The translations under genes and the position numbers were made by a program. A DNA stretch of 9,341 bases from DATEJJ01 sp039649115 (lineage in GTDB: Bacteria; Actinomycetota; Actinomycetes; Mycobacteriales; Micromonosporaceae): NCBI GenBank assembly GCA_039649115.1, contig JBBWZQ010000020.1:1-9341 (forward strand). Reading direction: 5' to 3'. Every line of letters begins with the position of its first letter. The stretch's first letter is position 1. Under the pieces are notes generated by a model. That model was not told where the DNA came from. It was given only the letters and a program-made list of their open reading frames with translations, and searched no databases. Of the stretch, positions 1 to 6,801 are shown in pieces.

Positions 1-684
1 GAGCTCGGTCAACACGACTGGGCCGAGGTCCATGACTTCGGCTCCCGGTACTTCGAAGGCTCCTTCATCGCGAGCATGCAGACCAAGCGTGACCTGGTGC
101 AGTTGCGCGGCGACGGCGGGCGGCTGCTGGGCATCGGAGCGGTGGAGATGTTCGATGTCACCCACGCGAGGCGGACGGTCACGGTGATCCACGCCGGAAA
201 CGCCGCGTTCGTCGACGAGACGCGCGGCCAGGGCTACGTGCACCGGATCGGCTTCCGTTACTTCCTCCGCGCCAAGCGGTCGCGCCCGTGGCGGCCGGTG
301 TACGTGGCCTTCACGACATTCAGCTGGCGCAGCTACCTCTCGCTGACCCGCAACTTCCGGTACTCCTGGCCGCGGCGCCGGGTCCCGCTGCCGGCCTGGG
401 AAGCCGGCCTGTACGAGCAACTCGGCGTGCGGCTGCTCGGCGACCGGTACGATCCGCTCGCCGGCGTGGCCCGCAACATCGATCGCCGGCTCCGTCCGCA
501 CATCGCCGAGGTTCCGCAGCGCCTCGCCGCCGACCCGGACGTGCGCTACTTCGCGACCCGCAACGGCGGCTATGCCAGCGGCGACGTGCTGCTGTGCCTG
601 GCTCCGCTGAGCCTGGTGAACTGGTTGTCGGCCGGGTACCGGATGGTGCGGCGGCGACGCTTGCGGCGGGTGGGGACACGGTGA
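1..684 (+). CDS. GNAT-like / uncharacterised protein, 3' part (5' end outside window)
   Basis: The reading frame is open from the first base to a TGA at 682-684, giving 227 residues. The start is probably upstream: the first ATG (76) has no Shine-Dalgarno-like sequence, and the 25 codons before it read as ordinary protein. Residues 55-115 look like the core of a GNAT N-acyltransferase. A beta-strand-like stretch (TVIHAGNAAFVDETRGQGYV) ends in R75-G-Q-G-Y, resembling the acyl-CoA-binding R/Q-x-x-G-x-G/A loop. A second strand and an N-terminal helix cap (YVAFTTFSWRSYLSLTRNF) follow. The C-terminus has a hydrophobic helix (about 196-215) followed by an Arg-rich tail, which could be a peripheral membrane contact. 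I do not recognise a specific family. The GNAT assignment rests on this one motif and general pattern, so the substrate is unknown. The gene is convergent with the megasynthase operon, so it is not part of that transcript. Confidence 0.6.
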   Translation, partial: ELGQHDWAEVHDFGSRYFEGSFIASMQTKRDLVQLRGDGGRLLGIGAVEMFDVTHARRTVTVIHAGNAAFVDETRGQGYVHRIGFRYFLRAKRSRPWRPVYVAFTTFSWRSYLSLTRNFRYSWPRRRVPLPAWEAGLYEQLGVRLLGDRYDPLAGVARNIDRRLRPHIAEVPQRLAADPDVRYFATRNGGYASGDVLLCLAPLSLVNWLSAGYRMVRRRRLRRVGTR

Positions 685-690
685 GCCGGG

Positions 691-3600
691 TCAGCCGCCG
701 GGCAGCATCCGCATGCCGAGACCGGTCACCTGGTAGATGCGCCGGTTGTCCACCCACAGCCAACCGTCCGCGATGGCGTACCGGCCGCGCTGGTCCGCGC
801 CGATCGCGGTGACGTCCAACTCCACCGTGACGCGGCGGTCGGTCGGCGTGACCTGGCCCCGGTACTTCCAGGTGACCGGCTGACCGGTGGCGATCGGTTC
901 GAACCGCGGTGACGTCGCGCCCGCCGGTGTGCCGCGGTCGATCAGGTACCACTGCAGGAGGTTGCACATCGCCTGGACGCCGAGCGAGCCGGGCTGCACC
1001 GGATCCTGGAAGAAGTGCGCCTTGAAGTACCAGTCATTCGCGTCGATGTCCTTCTCGGCGCGCAGCCAGCCGAGGCCGTGCGACCCGCCGTCCGGCCGGC
1101 ACGCGGTGACCCGGTCCAGCATGATGAGCATCGGTCCCGGCAGGTGGGCCGACCGATCGCGCAGATTGACGGTGCGGTTGCCGGGCAGTGCCAGTCGGGA
1201 CCGGTCGGCGTCGGAGGGTGGCAGCCCTGGCTGGTTGGCGAACGCCTCTCGGGGGAAGAAGCCGAACACGGTGTCCATCTCGAAGACACTTCCGCCGTCG
1301 ACCGGCCCGCCACCGGCCGTGCACCGGACCGTGAACGACTCGATGGTCGTGCTGTCGAACCGGGAGATCTCCCGGCATTCGACGCGGGTACGCAGCACGC
1401 GGGTGCCGGGCAGTACCTCGTGCCGCACCAGGCCCGTGCCGTCGAGGTTGCGGAACAGCAGGTCGACCTCGGAGCGCAGGACGCTGCCCAGGTACATCGC
1501 CAGCCAGCCGCACGGCTGCAGCGCGATCTCCATGAGTACGGCGAACGGCATCGTGGCGGCGCCGTTCTGCGCGAAGTACCAGGCGTCGGCGGGCACGTCG
1601 TACTCGGCGGTCACGGTGGCGCCGGGGCGCATGCCGCCGAACTCGCCGTCGACGCAGACGATTCTCGACATGAAGTGGTACGGGGGACCGGGCAGCCGGG
1701 GTGCCCGCCGGCCGCCGTCGTCGAACCGCGCGTACCCGGAGCCCATCGCGCGCGACAACCGGCCCGACGCGCAGGCGAGCAGAGCGGTGTAGTCCTGGCG
1801 CACTCCGCCGGCGAGCGCCACGTCCCCGTCCGGCGATTCCCCATCGGCGTCCAGCGGCCAGTCCGGTACCAGTCGCAGCGCGGCATGCTGCGCGTGGAAC
1901 GCCCTGACACCGTCCACTGTGCCCAGTACATCGGCGTACAGGGTCGGGTACGGGTCGGCCGACAGGTGCCGGACGAAGACCTCGTACTCGATGCGCCGGC
2001 TGTCCGGGGTGACCTGGCCGCGGCAGCGCAGCAGGCACGGCTCGTCGGGTACCGGCTCGAACCGCCACCCGTCGCGGTCGATGGTGTGCCCCAGCGCGGC
2101 CAGGTAGAACGCCATCGCCTGCAGGCCACCTTCGAACATCAGGGTGCCGGGCATGCACGGGTCATTGGTGAAGTGCCCGGCAAAGAACCAGTCGTCGGGT
2201 GTGACCGCGGTCTCGGCCCGCAGGTACCCCCGGTGCCACGCGCCGCCGGCCGGGTCGAGGTCGGTGACCGCGCCGAGCAGTAGCATCCGTCCGGATGCTC
2301 CCCCGATGCGGGGGCTGCGCAGGTGCGCGCGGGTGACCGTCCAGGCCGGCCCGAAGCAGTCCGCCGGCCGCCCCTCGGCGAACGCGCGCAGCCGCGCGGG
2401 GCCGAAGTGGCGACGGTCGGGCACGGCGACCGGCCGGGCGGGTGGCGGGCCGGTGGGTGGCGCCTGCGCGGGGTTCCAGGGCAGTCCTTCGGTGCTGGCA
2501 AGCTCGGCGTCGGTGAAGAATCCGGCCTGCCCGTCGCGCACCGTCATCCGCAGTTGGTCGCCGACGCGGCAGTCGTAGTGGAAGAAGAAGAGGCGGATGC
2601 CGTCGTGTTCGGCGTGCCTGTCGACGTGGATGTCGTACCGCAGGGTCTCGCCGGTGACCGCGGCGCCTGCCCGGTAGGTGAGTTCGCAGCCGAGCAGCCG
2701 GTAGACCCGGTCGCCCGGGTGCCGCAGGTCCACCCCGAGCCAGCTGATGAGCAGCAGGTCCGCCTGCCCGGCCTCGACCATCAGGCCGGCCGGCATGCGA
2801 CCGGTCGCATCCAGGTACCAGGCGTCCGGCGTGACGTCGGTCTCGGTCCAGATCGTGCCGGTACCCATCGAGTCGGGCTCCGCGTCGATCCCGGTCACCC
2901 GGTCCACCAGCAGCATCGGCGGCGCCGGTAGCCGGGTGAGCCTGGTGCGGCCGTCGAGCGCGGCGAACCGCGGGCCGAAGTGTTCGGATATCCGGTCCGC
3001 GGCGAGGCGTTCCAGCTCGGCGCGGGTGAACGCCGGCCCCCTTGACACGGGAGGGCGGGGCGACCGGGCCAGCCGGGCGAGACCGTTCAGCGTCCGCGAC
3101 CGCGTGTCGAGGAACCGGGCGTGGGTCTCGGCCTGCTGGGCGAGGAAGTCGAGGTGCAGCTTCGTCGCCCGCGCGAACTGGTCGGCGACGAGCCGGGACA
3201 CGCCGTCCGCGGCCGGGGCGGAGCGGTCCGGCGGCGGCGGTCCGGCGGCGGCCAGGACCGGGGGCAGCCGTGGCGCCCGTACCATCACGGTCGGCCGGCC
3301 CCGGTCGGGCAGCCGCAGTTCGGGAGGGTGCGCGGGCAGGCGAACCGTTGCGGTGTCGGGTGCCCGGTGATCCGCCGCACCGGCGAGACGGCCGAGGAAC
3401 GCGTGCGCCTCGACCGGTACACCGGCCGCGACGAGTTCGGCGACGGCCTGGCAGAGCTGGTGCACCGCGCGGCCACCGGGTGCGTCCAGGGCGACCGCGA
3501 GGTGGTCGCGGCCGGCGAGGATGCGCCGGATCCAACCGGTGCACTGCGCCTGTGGCCCGTGTTCGACGAACACGCGTACCCCGTCGGCCCACGCCTTCTG

Positions 3601-6600
3601 GATCAGCTGGACGAAGTCGACCGTACCGAGCGCCTGCGCCAGGATCGCGTCAGCGGCGCGCTGCGCGGTCGCCCGGTACGCCTCGCCCGTCGCTCCACTG
3701 TAGAACCTGACACCGGGTACGTCCCTGGTCGGCCTCAGGTGCAACGCACGGTACTCGTCCCGGACCGCGGCCAGCTCCGGGGCGTGCGCGGCGATCTGGT
3801 AGTCGAGCGGGAACACCGGCGCGGTACCCAGCCGGCGCAGTACCGCCGCGCACGAGGTCTCCTCGCCACCGATGACGCAGGAACCAGGTTCGTTGACCGC
3901 CATCAGGTGTACCGCGGGTGCGCCGTGCAGTGCCTCGCGGACCACGTCGGCCGGGGCACCGACCACGTAGCTGACCCATCGCGTCGCGGGCCGGCCCAAC
4001 TGCCGCCACGCCTCGCGTACGACCCGGAACTCGCCGGTCAGGCCGGTGCTGAACAGGTCGCTGGCGCGCAGGTCACGCAGCAGCCCCGCCCGGTCGGGCC
4101 AGGCGCCGAGCGCGGCCAGCGCGGCCGACTCCCCGGAGGAGTAGCCGATCGCGGCGGCCGGTCGCAGGCCCAGCGGGCCGCGTGTGACGTCCGCGTGGAA
4201 CGCGCTGAGCCGCGCGGCTTCCCAGATCTGGTCCAGCACACCCGGCGGCGGCGCCAGCCGCCCCAACCCGGGGGCCCGGCCGTAGCCGACCGCCCGGGCG
4301 AAGTCGGGAAAGGCCAGTGCCAATTCGGCACCCATGCCCGGGTACGCGGCGGAGCCGTTGGTGAACACGAACGCCACCTCGCCGGCGACCGGCGCGTCCC
4401 GGTATGCCACCCCGTCCGGTTGCGGCCCACCGTCCGTCAACCAGCGACGGGCGGCCGCCGCCCGGTCCACCGGGGCGCCGTGCACGTCCCCGATCACCGC
4501 CAGCCGGGCGGGTCCGGCGCCGGACTCCCGCCCGGCGTCGAGCGCGGCGATCACCTCCGCGCGGCCGGCGCCCGAGTACACCCGCAGTTGCGGTGCTGGG
4601 CCGGCGATCCACGGCGCCGGCGGGTCGCCGGCCCGCAGTGTCACGCTCGCCGGCGCCCCCTCCAGCGGCTGCACCACGACCCGTGCCAACACGTCACCGG
4701 AGCCGGGCTCGGCAGGCTCGCCGGGGCGCGGGAACGCCCGGTGGCTCACGGCGGTCGCGGCGGTGGCGACAGCGACCAGACCGTACGCGGCGTGCGCCGT
4801 GCCGAACAGCTCGGCCGGGTCCAGCCGGAACGGGCTGCCCGGACCGTCCGCGCCGCCGTCGCCGACCAGCAGGTCCGGTTCGCTCGGGGGCGTCCGCGGG
4901 TCGTCCAGCACCGCGATGACCCGGCGGCCGGCCCGGCGGGCGTCGGACAGGCGCTCGAGGATCAGGACGACGGCGGCGTCGCCGGGCCGGCGGTCCCGAC
5001 CCAGCGCGCGTACCGCCGCCTGGTGCACCGGCTCGACGGACAGGTCGACGGCGCCGACCACCGCGACGTCCACCTCGCCCGCGCGCAGCGCACGGCCGGC
5101 GAGCTCGACCGCGACCAGGCCGGATGCCTCCTCGGCGGAGACGGTGTAGCTGGGCCCGGCGACATCGAGTTGCACGTTGACGCGGTTGGCCACGAGGTTC
5201 GGCATGGTACCCAGGACGCCGGCGGCGGCCAGCGTGGTCGGCTGCCCGTCGTCCACGCGCTGGGTGACCGGATAACGGGCGACCTCCGGATCCACCCCCA
5301 TGCCGACGATGACCGCGGTCCGCTCCCGCGGCAGCGATCTGCCGCCCGCGGCTTCCCGGGCCGCCTCCAGCAGCAGGACCTGCTGCGCGTGCGCGCTCTC
5401 CAGGTCGCGCGGCGGAAAGCGGAGTCCGTCCAGGGCGACGTCGATCGCGGTGCGCGGCCCGGCCCGCGCCTGGCCGAGCAGTACCGCCCGGCGGAAGTCG
5501 CCGGTGTCGGCGCCGTCCGCCACCTTGGCGCCGATCGAGGTGATCGCCACCGGCTCGCCCCGGCGCGGGGTAGGCATGGCCGCCGGTGGGTCCCCGTCCC
5601 AGGCGTCCACGATCAGGTGCGCGTTCGCGCCGCCGAACCCGAAGGCGCTGACCGCCGCGCGACGCGGACCGGGCCAGTCCTCGGCAGCCGCCAGCAGCCG
5701 CAGCGGTGTGCCGTCCAGCGCCTCGATGGGATCGTCGGCGCACAGCGACGCGGGGCGTACCCCGGCCCGCATGGCGGCCAGCACCTTGAGCAGCCCGGCA
5801 CCTCCCGCGGCGGTCAACAGGTGGCCGACGTTGGACTTCACCGAGCCGACCGGAAGGTCCCGGCACCCGGCGAACACCCGCGCCATGCTGCGCGCCTCGA
5901 CCGCGTCGCCCACCGGGGTACCGGTCGCGTGGCACTCGACGAGCGACACCGTCCGCGCCGCCACGCCCGCTTCGGCGTACGCGAGCCGCATGGCGCGCCG
6001 CTGCCCTTCCTCGGCCGGGGCGAGCAGGCCGCCGGCCCGCCCGTCGTTGGACAGCCCGACGGCCCGGATGACGCCGAGGACCGGCGCTCCGGACGCGATC
6101 GCGTCAGCCAGTCGCATCAGCGCGACCAGTACCGCACCCTCGCCGGGCACCAGTCCGTCCGCCCCGCGGTGGAACGGCCGGCTGCTTCCGGTGGGGCTGG
6201 CCGCCGACAGCGCCCGGAACCCGTCGGTGATGAGCAGCCGGTCGGGCCGGCTCACCGCGCCGGCCAGCATCAGGTCCGCGTCTGCGGCACGCAGCCGGTC
6301 ACAGCCGAGCCGCACCGCGTAGAGGGCGGACGCGCAGGCGGCGTCCAGCGCGAACCCGCCCCGGCCCAGGCGCAGCGCGCGGGCCGCGAGGTGCGCCGGC
6401 AGGCCGGAGGAGAACCGGTCGCGCGGGTCGGTGGTGGTCGACGGCTGGCCGGCTCGCCAGATCTGTTCGGCGAAGCGGGTCAGCCCGGTCGAGGGATACG
6501 ACAGGTTGCCCAGCACGAGGCCGGCACCGGGCAGCGGCCGGGATCCGTGACCCGCTTCGTGGAGAGCCTGCCGGCCGGCGTGCAGTACCCAGCGCAGCAG

Positions 6601-6801
6601 CGGATCCAGCGCCATGATGTCGTCGGCGTCGATGGCGAAGCCGCCGGCGTCGAAGGAGGCGTCGAAGCCCCGGACCCGGCCGCCCTCACCCGGCGTCAGC
6701 TCGCACCGGCCGGCCGCGATGTTCGCCCAGAACGTACCGGGGTCCAGCGCGCCCGGTACGGCGCAGCCAGTACCGACGACCGCGATCGGCTGGTGACTCA
6801 C
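691..6801 (-). CDS. PfaC-like PUFA/secondary-lipid synthase subunit, KS-CLF-AT-DH-DH
   Basis: This complete 2036-residue iterative megasynthase subunit extends and dehydrates acyl chains with the PfaA-like partner encoded upstream. Domain order is KS (3-400; C156, H291, H327), CLF (416-712; Glu558 replaces the Cys), AT (806-1140; S888, H1006), a helical linker (1200-1250), then four FabA-like hotdog lobes (1285-2033) with catalytic His only in lobes 2 and 4 (H1543, H1929). There is no ACP, so it must work on the partner's ACPs. The GTG at 6801 is chosen because it overlaps the upstream stop as GTGA and lies 4 codons before the KS start IAVVGTG. The frame is open for 70 more codons upstream, but these are Arg/Pro-rich shadow sequence within the upstream gene. 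The order resembles myxobacterial Pfa3 without its terminal acyltransferase. Family assignment is secure; the lipid product is unknown. The protein would be cytosolic, with no signal peptide or membrane segment. Confidence 0.95.
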   Translation of the reverse strand: MSHQPIAVVGTGCAVPGALDPGTFWANIAAGRCELTPGEGGRVRGFDASFDAGGFAIDADDIMALDPLLRWVLHAGRQALHEAGHGSRPLPGAGLVLGNLSYPSTGLTRFAEQIWRAGQPSTTTDPRDRFSSGLPAHLAARALRLGRGGFALDAACASALYAVRLGCDRLRAADADLMLAGAVSRPDRLLITDGFRALSAASPTGSSRPFHRGADGLVPGEGAVLVALMRLADAIASGAPVLGVIRAVGLSNDGRAGGLLAPAEEGQRRAMRLAYAEAGVAARTVSLVECHATGTPVGDAVEARSMARVFAGCRDLPVGSVKSNVGHLLTAAGGAGLLKVLAAMRAGVRPASLCADDPIEALDGTPLRLLAAAEDWPGPRRAAVSAFGFGGANAHLIVDAWDGDPPAAMPTPRRGEPVAITSIGAKVADGADTGDFRRAVLLGQARAGPRTAIDVALDGLRFPPRDLESAHAQQVLLLEAAREAAGGRSLPRERTAVIVGMGVDPEVARYPVTQRVDDGQPTTLAAAGVLGTMPNLVANRVNVQLDVAGPSYTVSAEEASGLVAVELAGRALRAGEVDVAVVGAVDLSVEPVHQAAVRALGRDRRPGDAAVVLILERLSDARRAGRRVIAVLDDPRTPPSEPDLLVGDGGADGPGSPFRLDPAELFGTAHAAYGLVAVATAATAVSHRAFPRPGEPAEPGSGDVLARVVVQPLEGAPASVTLRAGDPPAPWIAGPAPQLRVYSGAGRAEVIAALDAGRESGAGPARLAVIGDVHGAPVDRAAAARRWLTDGGPQPDGVAYRDAPVAGEVAFVFTNGSAAYPGMGAELALAFPDFARAVGYGRAPGLGRLAPPPGVLDQIWEAARLSAFHADVTRGPLGLRPAAAIGYSSGESAALAALGAWPDRAGLLRDLRASDLFSTGLTGEFRVVREAWRQLGRPATRWVSYVVGAPADVVREALHGAPAVHLMAVNEPGSCVIGGEETSCAAVLRRLGTAPVFPLDYQIAAHAPELAAVRDEYRALHLRPTRDVPGVRFYSGATGEAYRATAQRAADAILAQALGTVDFVQLIQKAWADGVRVFVEHGPQAQCTGWIRRILAGRDHLAVALDAPGGRAVHQLCQAVAELVAAGVPVEAHAFLGRLAGAADHRAPDTATVRLPAHPPELRLPDRGRPTVMVRAPRLPPVLAAAGPPPPDRSAPAADGVSRLVADQFARATKLHLDFLAQQAETHARFLDTRSRTLNGLARLARSPRPPVSRGPAFTRAELERLAADRISEHFGPRFAALDGRTRLTRLPAPPMLLVDRVTGIDAEPDSMGTGTIWTETDVTPDAWYLDATGRMPAGLMVEAGQADLLLISWLGVDLRHPGDRVYRLLGCELTYRAGAAVTGETLRYDIHVDRHAEHDGIRLFFFHYDCRVGDQLRMTVRDGQAGFFTDAELASTEGLPWNPAQAPPTGPPPARPVAVPDRRHFGPARLRAFAEGRPADCFGPAWTVTRAHLRSPRIGGASGRMLLLGAVTDLDPAGGAWHRGYLRAETAVTPDDWFFAGHFTNDPCMPGTLMFEGGLQAMAFYLAALGHTIDRDGWRFEPVPDEPCLLRCRGQVTPDSRRIEYEVFVRHLSADPYPTLYADVLGTVDGVRAFHAQHAALRLVPDWPLDADGESPDGDVALAGGVRQDYTALLACASGRLSRAMGSGYARFDDGGRRAPRLPGPPYHFMSRIVCVDGEFGGMRPGATVTAEYDVPADAWYFAQNGAATMPFAVLMEIALQPCGWLAMYLGSVLRSEVDLLFRNLDGTGLVRHEVLPGTRVLRTRVECREISRFDSTTIESFTVRCTAGGGPVDGGSVFEMDTVFGFFPREAFANQPGLPPSDADRSRLALPGNRTVNLRDRSAHLPGPMLIMLDRVTACRPDGGSHGLGWLRAEKDIDANDWYFKAHFFQDPVQPGSLGVQAMCNLLQWYLIDRGTPAGATSPRFEPIATGQPVTWKYRGQVTPTDRRVTVELDVTAIGADQRGRYAIADGWLWVDNRRIYQVTGLGMRMLPGG
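703..1734 (-). other. Second FabA-like dehydratase (hotdog lobes 3 and 4)
   Basis: Lobe 3 (about 1690-1850) has WYFAQNGAATMPFAVLMEIA, with N1746 in place of His and E1758 at the acid position. Lobe 4 (about 1865-2033) has WYFKAHFFQDPVQPGSLGVQ, with H1929 but Q1943 at the acid position. Only a combined site (H1929 plus E1758) supplies both residues. The protein ends 3 residues later, after the IYQVTGLGMRML strand, with no further domain. Confidence 0.88.
1867..2949 (-). other. First FabA-like dehydratase (hotdog lobes 1 and 2)
   Basis: Lobe 1 (about 1285-1430) contains WYLDATGRMPAGLMVEAGQA. It has the FabA-type MPxGxxxE core with E1343, but T1333 sits where the catalytic His is expected. Lobe 2 (about 1485-1645) has WFFAGHFTNDPCMPG with H1543, and E1557 at the position of the FabA catalytic Asp. 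A Pro-rich linker (1440-1462) joins the lobes. One complete active site is expected per lobe pair, giving dehydration or isomerisation of hydroxyacyl-ACP. Confidence 0.88.
3052..3204 (-). other. Helical linker between the AT and the dehydratases
   Basis: Residues 1200-1250 are predicted to be a long amphipathic helix (DQFARATKLHLDFLAQQ...THARFL). It resembles the HxxFLxxQ-type helical segment seen before downstream domains in PUFA synthases and related megasynthases. An Ala/Pro-rich stretch (about 1183-1198) precedes it. It probably acts as a spacer or dimerisation element rather than a catalyst. Confidence 0.6.
3225..3252 (-). repeat. Perfect 14-bp tandem duplication inside the PfaC-like gene
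   Basis: The 14-mer GGTCCGGCGGCGGC (plus strand) occurs twice back to back at 3225-3238 and 3239-3252. It lies in the region coding for the Ala/Pro-rich linker after the AT (AAAGPPPPD, 1184-1192). Fourteen is not a multiple of three, so the two copies are read in different frames. Loss or gain of a copy would break the gene. Confidence 0.75.
3382..4386 (-). other. Acyltransferase domain of the PfaC-like subunit
   Basis: Residues about 806-1140. It starts with a GQGSQYxGMG-like element (FTNGSAAYPGMG). The nucleophile elbow is G886-Y-S888-S-G-E, with Tyr in place of the usual His of GHSxG. MAVNEPGSCVIGG (967-979) is the conserved VN core. H1006 in IAAHAPEL is the catalytic His, and FVEHGPQAQC (1078-1087) is the terminal AT motif. 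The Ser-His dyad is intact. Acyl specificity (malonyl or otherwise) cannot be read with confidence. Confidence 0.88.
4666..5556 (-). other. Chain-length-factor (decarboxylating KS-like) domain
   Basis: Residues about 416-712 form a degenerate thiolase fold. The segment GPSYTVSAEEASGLVAVELA (549-568) aligns with the KS nucleophile segment GPSxTVDTACSSSLVAV. This places Glu558 (codon 5130-5128) where the active-site Cys would be. The HGTGT and KSNxGH motifs are missing. Its position directly after a KS matches the CLF of PfaC proteins, which pairs with the KS and is thought to influence chain length. Confidence 0.9.
5602..6795 (-). other. Ketosynthase domain of the PfaC-like subunit
   Basis: Residues 3-400. 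The nucleophile is C156 in LDAACASALYAV, and the two catalytic histidines are H291 (VECHATGTPVGDAVE) and H327 (SVKSNVGHLLTAAG, with K322). The end motif is SAFGFGGANAHLIV. The full Cys-His-His set is present, so this KS is predicted to catalyse decarboxylative condensation. It starts almost at the first residue, with no docking domain. Confidence 0.96.
6798..6801 (-). promoter_or_regulatory. GTGA stop/start overlap coupling the PfaA-like and PfaC-like genes
   Basis: On the minus strand the PfaC-like GTG start (6801-6799) shares bases with the PfaA-like TGA stop (6800-6798). The roughly 25 bases upstream of the GTG are pyrimidine-rich, with no recognisable Shine-Dalgarno sequence. Initiation therefore probably depends on ribosomes terminating on the upstream gene. 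That would help keep the two subunits in a fixed ratio (inference). Confidence 0.85.

Noticed and set aside
1..6. Window begins with a GAGCTC (SacI) hexamer that might mark a clone boundary
   Set aside because: A GC-rich hexamer at the edge is uninformative on its own, and the same hexamer occurs elsewhere in the window (for example 5101-5106).
660..740. Possible bidirectional terminator hairpin between the convergent genes
   Set aside because: There are GC-rich repeats such as GCCGGG and GCCGCCGGGC, but I could not find a convincing inverted repeat with loop, and the intergenic gap is only 6 bp.
4666..5556. Reading the CLF region as a pseudogenised or decayed ketosynthase
   Set aside because: The reading frame is intact, and the pattern (KS followed by a Cys-less KS with SAEE) matches the functional CLF of PfaC-type proteins.
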